Below, one piece after another: positions 44,219-55,076 of a stretch of DNA of 64,000 bases. The notes below the pieces were generated by a model. It ran no database searches. It saw only the letters and a program-made list of their open reading frames with translations, and was not told the origin of the DNA. Origin of the DNA: Macrophomina tecta (lineage: Eukaryota > Ascomycota > Dothideomycetes > Botryosphaeriales > Botryosphaeriaceae); NCBI GenBank assembly GCA_024180945.1, contig JAKSGN010000005.1, positions 434,001 to 498,000 on the forward strand. The letters run 5' to 3'. A program made the translations under genes and the position numbers. The number at the start of each line of letters is the position of its first letter. Position 1 is the stretch's first letter.

Positions 44219-45547
44219 CTACTCCTGCAGCTTAACAACAATCTTCTTCGCCGACACGCCAGCCTTCAAGGCATCGAGACCATCTTGGATCTTGTCGAGA
44301 CCGGTGCCAACAACCAGTGGGTCGGGTTTTGGCTGCAGTCGGCCTTCTTGCAGAGCCCGCGGGACGAAGTCTTGCCAGATGGCTTTGCATTCGTCTCGGT
44401 TTTCTTCGTGGGCGAGAGTCATGCTATGCACTGACGTTTGGTGGTTTGTTAGCACGGTGGCCCTCTGAAGAGATTCTGATGACGTATTCGCGACGACTTA
44501 CATGGTAGGGGTTGGATGCTGCTCGGTAGATCGCTGGCCGGCAGCACGAGCGCCACCTTGGCGCTCGTCCCGATCTTGTCCAGCACGGCACCGATCTTCG
44601 AGATGCTGTCCTCGACCGAGGCGGCGTCGTACACGCCGGCGAGCTTGACGCTCCCCAGAGCCTCGGCGAGGTCGTCAACCACGGTGGGCGACTTGTAATC
44701 GAAGACCTTGCTGGCCCCCAGCCCGCGCACGTGCGAGTGGTTGTGGCTCGACGCCGTGGCCACGACGATCAGGCCCGACGCAACAGCTAGCTGGATGACA
44801 GCCCCGCCGACAGACGAAGCTCCGCCCCAGACGAGTAGAGTTTGGCCCGTAGGCCCTTTTGGCTCCGGGGTTGGGAGCGGCAGTGCGAGGTTGTTCTTCT
44901 GGTACAGCCCCGCAGCAGCGGTTAGGATGCTCGAAGGCAGCACGGCGGCTTTCTCAAAGCTGAGGCCGTCCGGGATTGGAGATACGAGCAAGGCACTGGT
45001 CGTGCTGTACAGCTGGAAGCCCATGTTGGCGGTTTTGCCGGTGTCGGCTCCGTCACACACGCTGTTCAGTGCAGCGCAAGCGCGGTGCTCGTCAGCAAAA
45101 ACTGGTTCTGCACAAACAAAGGCCCGCGGACCAAGGGTCAATTTGAAGTTTATACATACGCGAGGACACGCTGGCCTTTGTGCAGGTGTGTGACACCTTC
45201 GCCTACGCTTTCGATGGTGCCGGCGACATCGAACCCGAGGATGTTAGGGTACTGCTGGCGGAACAAGTCGATTTCTCTATTTGGGAGCTGTGTAAGAATA
45301 CGCAGTGCGTGGTAGGAGGCCTGGGTCTAGAATCATCTTTGCTTACTGTATCTTCCAATCAACTGGGTTCTGCGCATACATGTCAGCATCGCAATGTCCT
45401 CAATGACATTCGGTGTGCACTCACCACCGCAACCGCCGCATTTTTGATCACAACTTCTCCCGCATTGGCATGCGGCTCCGGAGCAGGGCCAACTTTGAGA
45501 GGCTTGGCCTTTGCGGCCACGATCCATGCTGCTTCGTTTTGAACCAT
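44219..45547 (-). CDS. ToxD-like zinc-binding-dehydrogenase-fold (trans-enoyl) reductase
   Basis: Five exons: 45547-45425, 45369-45347 (23 nt), 45276-45160, 45061-44502 and 44430-44219, joining to 344 residues. The start is MVQNEAAWIVAAKAKPLKVG; the GroES-like part contains NPVDWKIQ (partly in the micro-exon), YPNILGFDVAGTIESVGEGV and HKGQRVLA; then the nucleotide-binding domain with LLVWGGASSVGGAVIQLAVA and SHVRGLGASKVFDYKSP. The C-terminus has the family block LDKIQDGLDALKAGVSAKKI. The structural Cys cluster of true alcohol dehydrogenases is missing, as in ToxD/LovC-type medium-chain reductases, which use NADPH and often work in trans with polyketide synthases. No synthase is present in this window, so a stand-alone role is equally possible. 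The acceptors of exons 3 and 4 were chosen by phase and homology-like blocks and are the least certain. Confidence 0.88.
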
Positions 45548-46282
45548 GGTGAAAAATCCGAGGCGGACTAGGAGTTGGGTATGGAGTTATGCTCAGCACG
45601 GGTATTTAGGCGACGGGTCTCGTCCTCTTATACGTGGTTTGAGTACTGTTCAAGCACGCGTGCTCTTTCACTTTCGTCAGCTCTTTTCGGGAATGTGTCA
45701 TGCCATGCGCATTGCCTTGGCGCCGCCGATTACAAATGCACAATGACGAAGCGGTGTTCTCGGGGGCCGAGCAATCCGAATCCGACTTGCTGCTCGACAA
45801 CATGAGGGGAGTATTGCGGCACAGTTGTAAGTAACGCTATCACTATGTGAAATAATATATTTTTCACGAAATAAAACAGCGAGCCGCACTGGGCCACGAG
45901 TCTTCCAGGCAAATCAAGCAGCTTCCGGGCTCTCGAAACCCTGAGTCAACCAAAGGACAGTAGTTTCAACAACCAGGGAAATGTCTACGGATATAACGAT
46001 GGAGTATACTGTGCTGTTTGTATGCAGAGAGTGATGCCTTCCTGCCTGCTGGATATGGTGGTTACGCGATAGTAAGCTTGTCCTTCAACTCTTGTCGGGA
46101 GGCGTTTACCATAGTTCCCCAATCGATCTGCCAATCCGAAGCAGATGCTATCCAATAAAATCGATCAAAGAAGCGTACCTAAATGAGCATGGACAGGGAA
46201 CCAGGAAATGGCGCAAAAGTGCGAATGAGCCAAAAGTGAAACACCACCCCCTTTCTTTTTCTTTGTTTTTTTTTTTTTTTTT
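45548..46282. other. Intergenic region
   Basis: 735 bp upstream of the ToxD-like gene and downstream of the SDR gene, with a T-run at about 46266-46283. No gene is supported. Confidence 0.5.
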
Positions 46283-47553
46283 TCATCCGCCAGCCACCTT
46301 TCCCTCCACGATCCGGCGTATCTTTTCGTAATACTCGTCCCACCCGGGGACGACCTCCCGCCCAAAATACTGCAGCCCCTCGGCTCCGTCCCTCCCCTCA
46401 GCATCGTCCCGCATATCGAACACTCGGTCCGGGCCCGCCGCCAACACCCGCCCTGCGTTCCACACCCGTCAGCCAAATGATTGCAAACAGAGAAACCCCC
46501 AGCCCCGGCTCCGCACATGGACTCACCGTTGAGCGCCCGCTCCTCCACCACCAAACTCGCCCTCACACACCACTCCGGCCCCTCCGCAACCGGACACCCC
46601 GCCGCCTCAAACAGCCCGACCAGATCGGGCGCTCCCCCGCCGCTCTTGCCGTCCGTCATCGGCGTGCGCGTCAGCCACGGCGCGACGGCGTTGACGCGGT
46701 GCCCGCGCGCGGAGAGGAGGGGCCGCAGGATGCGGAAGAGGCCGCGCGCCGCGTGCTTGGAGGCGGTGTAGGTGGCGCTGTTGTGGAAGTCGGTGTAGGC
46801 GAGCATGCTGGTGAAGATGAGGAGCGATTTCGGCGCGGAGGGGCCCGGCGGGGTCGGCGCGGCCTCGAAGAAGAGTTGGGCGAGCTTGCAGGTGTAGGTC
46901 AGGCCGATGGCGTTGATGGTTATGGCCGACACGTCCGGGGCCGGCGGGTCGTCGACGCTAGTGCTGGCGGAGGGAGAGGAGCCGAGCGAGAGGGGGCGCT
47001 CCGTGGGGAGGATGAAGGGCGTGCCGAGCACGCCGGCGCAGGCGATGACGGTGGTGAGGGTGTGCGCCGGGTGGAAGGTGGCGGCGGTCTTGAAGGCGGA
47101 GAGGATGCTGGGCCAGGACGTTATGTCCGCATGGATGAATTGGGCACTGCGTGGCATGCTCAGTGCTGTGGTACGGGCTGGGGTGCTGTGGGGGAGGTTT
47201 GTACTGATGTCCGCGAGAATGAAGATTGTCAGCAACCTGGGTGCCGAGTTCTTTGGCGACGTCCACGATGGTGACATACGCACTAGGTTGAAATACGCGT
47301 TAGACAAAGATCTGGAGAGAAATCACTTGCAGTGAAAGTGTAGGAGGTCTGGGACATGGAAACCGTCGAGTAATAACAAGATGCTTCGACCTCACCCTTT
47401 CTCAGCAAACGTCTGTGCAATCGCAGCACCAACGCCGGAGGCTCCTCCCGTGATCAGCACGTTTTTCGCAGTGAAAGAGGAGCCTTGGAAGTTCTTGTTG
47501 CAGTCCTCAATGCCCACCGGGGGAGAGAGTCGCACAGGAGGAAGTGAAGTCAT
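46283..47553 (-). CDS. Short-chain dehydrogenase/reductase
   Basis: Four exons (47553-47396, 47282-47205, 47146-46527, 46452-46283) give 341 residues. The NAD(P)-binding motif TGGASGVG is at residues 35-42, followed across a splice by AYVTIVDVAKELGTQ. Next come HAQFIHADITSWPS, VIACAGVLGTP in place of the NNAG motif, LLIFTSMLAY with the catalytic Ser region, and YTASKHAARGL with the catalytic Tyr and Lys. Substrate-side VNAVAPWLTRTPM follows. This is the fungal 15-hydroxyprostaglandin-dehydrogenase-like SDR layout; the substrate is unknown. The C-terminal ~55 residues (WDEYYEKIRRIVEGK) lie in the last exon. It is transcribed in the same direction as the ToxD-like reductase 0.7 kb away, which may be chance. 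Confidence 0.92.
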
Positions 47554-48573
47554 TCTCGCAGATGTGTGGCAGGGAGGACCGGAGCGATAGAGGTTGTTTA
47601 TATGTTTGCGCGATGAAAAAGTCTCACTATAAGCAGTTTTAGTGCGTACCACCCGAGAGTTTGAGCAGCGCTCGAGTCTACTACAGCTTGTTTCCCGAGC
47701 GTTTGCGGTGAATCGATCTGACTGTATCTGGAGAGGGGTACATGGCTTGGCATCAGGAATTAGCGGGACTACGTGACCCAGCCCGACTAATAAGGGGAAG
47801 GCCGACCCAAGAACTATGCTCCGAACCTCTAGCCTCTCTAGTCCGTACTCAAGCTTCCTATCAATGTTCTCAAGCTTTCTTAGGTAGGCTACTCCAACAG
47901 TAAGCCTCAGGCTACCGCGGAATATTACCCAATCAAGGATCGAAAAACGTCACACTAGTCTCTCGAGCGGTAAAAAGGGTTTAGTCAATGCCACAGATCA
48001 GCGCACAGCGATAATATGTGGTGGGCGTTGGGTCTCCGCTCATCCATGCGGGGTTCAGAGCCGTGCCCGCTGCAGGATGCGGTCCAGATGTCTCGGGCCG
48101 CATTGACACCACCCTGGCTATTGCGCAGAAGAATCGATTGCGCGGAAGAACTGGGCACACGCACCAATGAAAAAGCGCCGGGCTCCAAGCTCATACGTCC
48201 TCAGGATATTTCCGCGAATTAGGTGGTCTTATTCGTGATGCCGCGAAGGAGAATACCTCAGCGAGGGCTGAGTAAGCACTTGGCTCGCAGCTCGACTCAG
48301 CGGAAAACTCATACGATGGCAGGCATTGCGACGGGAGTGTAGGTATTACATTAATGAATGTGCTACAGACAAGTTTCTTTTCCATGCGTCTGCGGAATGG
48401 GTTATTCTAAATTATAGGAGGGAGTAACGAGAGAATAATGGACCCCACGATCCCGGTGAGGATTACATCCAGCACAGCCAATACGTTTAACAATCTCGGA
48501 GCGATAGTATCTCAGGGGTCCAAGGAGGCTGTTCGTGATGAATAGGAAAGCCATTAGTAGGGAGCTTCTCCGC
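47554..48573. other. Intergenic region
   Basis: About 1 kb with a CTAG-rich stretch near 47830-47900. No gene or RNA is supported. Confidence 0.5.
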
Positions 48574-49431
48574 CTAGGCGACGAAAGCCCTCTTCCAGCC
48601 ACCCTTGCCGCCCTTGAAATCTTTGCCCTTGTCGGTGAGGTCAACATCCCACCAGTTCTTACCATTCGGGACGGACGACCAGCTGTTATCTTGCGAGACA
48701 CCCCAGCCTTGGAACTCGCTGATGCAGTCGCTGAAGGTGATCTGGACAGGCTGCCAGTATTCAATGATATCTTGCTTCTGAGGGGGGCAAATATCGGCAA
48801 GCCCCTTGGTGATTTGCTGTTAAAAAAAGAGGTAATGTCAGTCAACAGCCGATGAGGAGCTCGGTCGAGCAGGGTGCTTACATCAAAGATGTTCTGGATA
48901 TCTTGAATGGCGCCGAGGATGATGCTAACAATAGCAGAGAAGATGTCCTGGCCGCCCTTGAGGATCACCAGTACGTCCTGCTGGGCCTTGAGGCACTGTT
49001 GTACATGTTAATTGGGCACGGTGTCCGTTGTGAGGGAGAAGACTCACGTCATCCCAGGCCTTGCTGATCTCCCAGGACTCTTGCTCAGTGTAATAGGATT
49101 GTTCTCCCTGAGCAGTCTGGATAAACGTGTAGGTATTCTGACAGTCGGAGACAATCTGAGTGAAAGAGTATTGGATAGTCTACGGGTTGCAGTGAACAGC
49201 AGTCAGCAATTTGTTTTACAGACGTAATGTAGTGATGCGTACCGAGTATCCCTGGACACCGCCAAAAAAGCCACCTTGCTGAGCAGACTGGCAGGTGTCA
49301 TGCAAACTGTTCAGCTGGCCGGTCAATCCCTTGATGGAGTCGACAAGCTGGCTGGCAGGCAGGTTGGCGAAAGTGGGAACGGCCAGGAAGGCCAAAGCCG
49401 CGGTGGCGGCAGCGCGGAAGTTGAAGATCAT
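48574..49431 (-). CDS. Small secreted protein, 225 residues, unknown function
   Basis: Four exons, 49431-49243, 49179-49048, 48995-48882 and 48816-48574, of 63, 44, 38 and 81 codons; all three introns are in phase 0. The N-terminus (MIFNFRAAATAALAFLAVPT, cleavage likely after FA) is a strong signal peptide. The mature part is helical and polar: LVDSIKGLTGQLNSLHDTCQ, TQIVSDCQNTYTFIQ, WDDCLKAQQDVLVIL, IFSAIVSIILGAIQDI, LADICPPQKQDII, TFSDCISEF and a Trp/Lys/Gly-rich end (GKNWWDVDLTDKG). Five cysteines remain in the mature protein (one each in HDTCQ, VSDCQ, DDCLK, DICPP and FSDCI), an odd number. I do not recognise the family. Signal peptide, size and cysteines fit a cell-surface or secreted protein; anything further would be a guess. 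Confidence 0.85.
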
Positions 49432-52400
49432 GATGGTCTAGTTTTTTGAGAAGTGGGAATATTAGGATAGAAACGAGTGAGTTACTGAATGCGAACTGTG
49501 AAGCTGGTGCTTTGGAGGGGTTGAACAAAGCCAGAGGTGTTTGAACTCCCTTTTTATACCGGTCCCAAGTGGTGCCTGTATGCCCCAATCTATTTTAGGC
49601 TCGTGTCGTTGTGTTCATTGATGCTTAAAATGCTAGCTCCACTTGACGGCTGAGAGGTGGCAACCGTGCAATGATTCGGCCGGGCTAAACTCATCGTAAG
49701 TTAAGTTAAATTGCGATCTCGCATGCCTATGTGAGGTTGTAGTGCAGTCGAGTCTCAAAGCCACCGAAGATGAGGGGGCCCTACTGATTGCGGCCGCAAT
49801 GATGCCCGCCTGGTTTCGGTAGGCATACTCTGTTGAGGAACATGAACAAGCGTTTATTGCGCTGTGAGTTGCTTCACCCCCGTCTCTCTGAGCAGAATGC
49901 GTTAGTAAAAGTTCTCCTGTCCGAGTTAAACTCAGTTGGTTACCTTAACTGGAGCTCCCGCAAGCCAAGATTTGCGGCGCGGTCATCCTGTCCGCAGCTG
50001 TGGAGAATTGTATTGACCGAAATTCGTCCATACGAAACAACGGGCCCAAGGCGTTGAGGATTTGGGACCGTTATCCATGGCGCCCAATGAGAGGCAGTGG
50101 TAGTAGCTTGGACGAGTGTGTTTACACTTTCGCAGAAGCTTGGTGTTTAAGGTTGTGCGTGGCTCCAATCAACGAACAGGCTGAAAATTGCCTTTCTGGA
50201 TCCAAGCTCGCCCGGCTCAGGAGGTGCCCCTGCTGGAGCAGAGTATAAATCCGAATAGGCGCGCCCGGATGCCGGATTGCGCCGGTCGCATCCATGAACG
50301 TGCTCGCAGGGCTGCAGCCCTGGCTAATGCGGCGTTAGCGCAGAATCCTATTCCTCCTAGCGTCCCATTTTGGCACAGATCATTTTCCAGCTCAACACCT
50401 GCTCAGGAACCGCAGAGAACCCATGTTAGTGACGCGCCGAGAGATGGCCAAGGTAGATCAGCCATATCTTGGTTGCCGGACCGTAGAGAGATGATTTAGA
50501 AAACAAGCTTGGTGGAGATTGGAGAGGTTGAGAGCACACCAGCGGATTTCCAAGATGTATGCACGTTCGCCGACGTCGTGCGCATGTGATTCAATCGTTG
50601 CGCGCGGAGGCAAGTCCTGCCCGATGTGACCTTGCCGTCTTGTTCTGCAACACTATTCTTTGGCCTGAAGTCAGGATCATACGGAAATTATCAATCTTGT
50701 GACAAGCTGCGCTGTCCGCGCGTCTTTTCCAGGTATGATTCACAACATGCACTGTCAATACGAAGAAATACAAATCGAGAGCAAAAACAAATCATATCAT
50801 ATAATTCTGATGCGGGCATCTTCTCTGTGTCCGCTCCATCCCGCACGGGCCGTCCGGTCTGCCAAACGTCAAAGTCGACTTCCATGCAGCGTTATTTCGA
50901 ATGTAGGCTGTGAGGAAATTCCCAGTGTGGACGAGTGGCTTCAACGGAATCCCGAGAGATACTCAACAGTGCAGTTTGACAACTACACCAACGAGGGAAC
51001 TTGAGTTGCTGTTGCTTGCTTGCGACCCACTCCCACACTGTCACTGGAAAGCGAGAAAGGTGCCACCCTGTCGTTGAAAACACACAGCAGCCGTGCGGGG
51101 TCTCGAAGCAGCTAAGGAATCCTCCGTAGCAGGTGTGCGTGGATTTTCCCATTGCCCTGCTGTGCAAGTGTGCCAGCACGCAAGTTGACCAACTTCGTAA
51201 CCATGAATCATGATAAAATGCACATGCCTGCTCAAGCGGAACACTCCCGCCCGTCTTCCCGCGGCTCAGCGTTTCCGATATATGGAAGTGTATGCGCGTC
51301 ACGAACAGTGGAGTGTTGAGCCGCTTCACGCTGTGGGCCTAACGCGGGGAACTGGTGCTGAGACTTGTGTCCCGGGAAAGACAGTATGGCGGCACGCCCA
51401 GTTGCAAATGCTGGAAGATAGTTTTGTTGGGCTGGGAAAAAGGGAAATGCGAGAGTGTGATGCGGAAGGCAGCGGATGGACTGCCTTACAGAACTGACTG
51501 GAGTTGCGCTTGCGGGGTGTGAGGAGGCTGTAGCGGAATAATAGAAACGTAGATAACAGAGTGCGGACACGGCCCGATGAAGGAATGCATGTATTCACGT
51601 TGTCTATTCTAAGAAGACAGCCCGGTCATATCCCGCAAAGCCGAAATGCTACCGGTCGATTATGTGCGGGCCCATTTATGCCGATAGCGACTTCAAGCCG
51701 CTCTTTTTCCCTTCCACCAACTTCATCGTATGCGGTAGTAAGAGCCGCGTGTCTATGACTCGATTCTCTGTCTCCGATAGATTAAAACTGCGTGGAGCAG
51801 ACTCCCCGCTTTGAGAATGACGACAAAGCTTGGTAAAACGCTCTCAGGCCAACAAAACTGCCTTTATCGAGTTTCTGCAAGGCGTGCAGCAGGAGCGGAG
51901 TGCCGACACCAAAGCGGCGGCCGGACGGTTTAGGGAGAAGCACTGACTTGCCTGTTTGGGCAGGGCCGCAGGCGTGTCCCGCCCATTCTCAATGCGAAAC
52001 ACGAAACGAGCGGTGGGCCGAATTGACTGGCGTTTGCAGCGAACGCCATGAGCGGCACTCGGATGGCGTGATGACGGATGTGGTCTTCGATGCCCAAGTA
52101 GTCGTCCCACCTCTGCACAAACTCGAGAGGGGGCGGGGAATATGAGCTCAACTGCGGCGTCAGGCGCCAGAATGCTTCGCAGGCATCGGCTCTCGTGCAG
52201 GCTGCGGCACTCAAGCAGCTCGAAGGCAAAGCTGCCGGCAGGGTGGCCGTGGGAGCAAGGTATGCCAGTGCGCCATTCTGCGGAGTGCATCGGCGAAGGC
52301 CGTACCGCCAAGACCTCCTTCAGCGCAAGCTGAGGTGAGGCAGCAGAGTATTCTGCCCTCGTCTCCAGGGCAGGTTGTACTGCGGTCAAGAAGCAGCGGC

Positions 52401-52602
52401 AGCTGTGGCGCAGATGATGGGTCCGCCGGGCCCCACCAACGTTCAAGCCGGAGCGTTCGCGATGCTTCCAGCTCGTCCTCCATACCTCTCCGCCGCCCAA
52501 TGCACCACTCACGGCATGCTGTTCCAGACGTAGCGCGAAAAAGCACAAGAGCCTCGCAGCCCCTCTCGCCCTCCCACTCACGCCGTGCCCGCAGCGTTTC
52601 CC
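49432..52602. other. 3.2-kb gene-free region
   Basis: No supported coding sequence. A 269-codon minus-strand frame at 51844-52653 overlaps the promoter and start of the next gene, has Cys/Arg-rich composition and no motifs. The rest holds only short frames. Confidence 0.45.
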
Positions 52603-53247
52603 ATGACGAGAAAGCAGTCCTCGCAGCCCGGTCGTCTTTCTAGAACCTCCCATTCCCCGATTCTGCTCCTCCTCGCCCTCCTTGTCGCCCTCATATCAAC
52701 CGCGCTCTGGCTCCCGCCCGCCAGCCCGTCCTCATCTCCCTCCATCCAACACATGCAGCGCATCCTCAACAGCGCCGCCGCACCGCTCCGGAACGTGCCT
52801 TTCGTCTCCCCACTCGCCGCCCGCATCCGCCCGCAGCAAAGCCTCGCATCCTTCTCCCACTCGCACTCCACCGCCCGCGCAATGGCTTCGAGCAGCGAGA
52901 ACGCCCGCCGCGCCGACACCGTCGACAGCGACTCCTTCCACCCGCGCGGGCCCAACGCCGAGGGCGGCAACGCGCAAGACCCGGCCAGCAACGGTGCCCC
53001 GCTCGCGCTGCCCGCGCCCGAGGACGCGGAGGCGATCAAGCTGGACATGAGCAAGGGCGATGGCGTGAAGCTGGACGCGCTCGGCCCGCTGGTCGTCAAC
53101 GTGGACGGCTCGCTGAGCCGGATCGCGAACTGGAACAAGATGGCGGAGATTGAGCGGCAGAACACGCTGAGGATTCTCGGCAAGAGGAATAAGGAGAGGC
53201 TGGCGAACCTGAGAGGGGAGGGGGAGAAGAGCGGCGCGGGGCAGTAG
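52603..53247 (+). CDS. Single-pass membrane protein, 214 residues, unknown function
   Basis: Single exon from the ATG at 52603; the open frame extends six codons upstream from a GTG that I do not use. After a short basic N-terminus (MTRKQSSQPGRLSRTSHS) there is one membrane segment (PILLLLALLVALISTALWL), then a Ser/Ala-rich linker. The C-terminal block looks conserved and folded: IKLDMSKGDGVKLDALGPLV, VNVDGSLSRIANWNKMAEIE and RQNTLRILGKRNKERLANL. The pattern 'GPLVVN.DG..SRI.NW..M...E' recurs in small fungal proteins of unknown function as far as I remember. The orientation is probably type II, with the conserved part in a lumen or intermembrane space. No function is assigned. Confidence 0.8.
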   Translation: MTRKQSSQPGRLSRTSHSPILLLLALLVALISTALWLPPASPSSSPSIQHMQRILNSAAAPLRNVPFVSPLAARIRPQQSLASFSHSHSTARAMASSSENARRADTVDSDSFHPRGPNAEGGNAQDPASNGAPLALPAPEDAEAIKLDMSKGDGVKLDALGPLVVNVDGSLSRIANWNKMAEIERQNTLRILGKRNKERLANLRGEGEKSGAGQ

Positions 53248-53946
53248 CCAGCCGAGAAGGTGTAGATGTGGTTTTGGGCACCATTTGGGGAAGAAGGGCT
53301 TTGTGGCATTTCGGGCAAGGTGGGAATGAATGGAAAATGTTTATCCCTTTTTGAGTCCTGATATTTGGGATGTATTGCACACCTGCGCTAGTTTAGGGCA
53401 TCATTGGGAGAATGCACTGTGAGGAGATTGATAGCTGAACAGAGCTTGGATTGTGCATAGCTGCTCTTCGTGCGCCAACTGAACTGCTTCATTCACGACT
53501 TGAGTCACAACACATGTTGTCCAGCCCACGATTCTAGACTGTACCACCGAAGTGGCCCTGGCCGAGTTCGCATGGTTAACACTGCTATATTTACGACGCC
53601 AGCCCACACGGGGACTAGCGTGAGCGTATGGCCTTGGATTCTGACAGCCGCCGAGCAAGAAGATTGCGTCATGGGCAGCACTCGATATGCGTCTCATCCT
53701 GCTCTACCGCGAACTGTTGGCTGCTTGTCCTTCTGACTTGCATGAACGGTAGAGTCCAACGGCAGCGCCCATCCATTCGCTCTGGCCGGGCTGTATATCA
53801 TCCGCCCCCTCGCCCTCATCGCTGCCCTCTTCAAACTCTATCCGCAGCAAACTCTCCGACCTACTCCCTCTCTCTCTCCTCTCGGCTGCCGATCATCCCA
53901 CGTTCTGCCTACGCTCCCCACATAAAAACGCCCCTTGCCGGCCGCC
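53248..53946. other. Intergenic region
   Basis: About 700 bp; 3' flank of the membrane-protein gene and a CT-rich presumptive 5' leader (53800-53940) of the next small gene. Confidence 0.5.
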
Positions 53947-54345
53947 ATGTGTCTCTTCAAAACCACCGTAAGCAGCCCCCGCCCGTTGTGCATTCCGCCT
54001 CGCCGTCGCACAGCACACCCGTCGTACTCACGCCACACACCTCGGCCGTAGTACGCGCCCTACGAGGAGCCGCCGCCACGCATCGGCAACCACACGGCGC
54101 ACTACCGCCCGGCCTCACGCCACAGCCACACGTCGTACCACCGGCACAGCAGCAGCGTGGCACGCCTGCCGCCGCCCGCGCGCCGCTCGCACGACTACTA
54201 CTACCGCTCGAGCGCGTCGTCGCTGCCCGTCACCTCGGAGCGCCGCTACGTCGAGTACCACGAGCCCGCGCGGCGGAGCTTGGTGGTCGAGAGGCAGGCG
54301 AGCCCGGTGACGGTGCGGAGGGAGAAGGTCGTGTACCGGTCATGA
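53947..54345 (+). CDS. Small Arg/Tyr/Ser-rich protein, 104 residues
   Basis: Two exons: a 21-nt first exon (53947-53967, encoding MCLFKTT) and 54052-54345, joined by an 84-nt phase-0 intron (GTAAGC..CCGTAG). Exon 2 reads YAPYEEPPPRIGNHTAHYRP, then RRSHDYYYRSSASSLPVTSE, RRYVEYHEPARRSLVVERQ and SPVTVRREKVVYRS. It is disordered, basic and Tyr/Arg-rich, with no cysteines beyond residue 2. The upstream CT-rich leader and Kozak-like GCCGCCATG support the start. Similar short fungal proteins beginning MCLF/MCLY are familiar to me, but I know no function. Confidence 0.7.
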
Positions 54346-55076
54346 GGGCATGCGGAGAGGCAGAGCGGTGTTGACTTGCATGCTGGCGCGAGGTATCTAT
54401 TGGTGAGAGCGCTTGGCGTTCATGGCGGATTTGGGATAGCACGGGTAGTTTTACCTTCGTTTTTTTTTTTTTTTTTCCTACTAGTTACACACGAGTACTT
54501 TTTCTTCTTCTAGACGTCTGAGTTCATCGTGGCGCCAGCAATCGAAGCGTCCGGCATGTCGCGCAGACGAAGAGGCGCGCAGCGGATGGCGCGAAGAACA
54601 AGCACTCGGCGGAAGAGCTGGGAAATAAGTATGTTACGCATGGCATGCCTGTTTTCGAGGGGCGGGAGCCAAGAGGTCTGCCGCCTCACGCAACACCGGC
54701 CGGCATCGACAAACAAGCTCCGCGACAGGGCCGGGTGCAACAACGTCCTTAGATCCGCGTCTTGATGGACGATGGGATCCTCCAGCCGCCTCAGTAAGCC
54801 GCCGCTGCAGAGACGCTCCAATCACAGCAGGATCCGGGCGAGCAGCAGTCCGGGGAACCGAGGCGCACGCGCCGGAGGGCCCACTGCGGAAGGAAGACCC
54901 CGCATTGAGCCCTGCGCTGCTTGCCCCATCAAGTTAGGGGATGATAGGGCCTCTGTTTTCGGGGGCTGCCTCAGAACTGCCCACCCACGGCCTGCTTCTC
55001 CATCTCTCGCCCGGCGCTGCTTTCCTCTTGTCCAGCCGCCCTTCCTGGGCCATTGCAGCCCCTCTCGCCCATCAGC
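54346..55076. other. Intergenic region
   Basis: About 730 bp, with a T-run at about 54460-54476. No gene is supported. Confidence 0.5.

Noticed and set aside
46477..47274. 265-codon plus-strand frame across the SDR gene
   Set aside because: Arg/Gly/Glu-rich shadow of the spliced minus-strand SDR.
51844..52653. 269-codon minus-strand frame
   Set aside because: No motifs, Cys/Arg-rich shadow-like composition, overlaps the promoter and start of a better-supported plus-strand gene.
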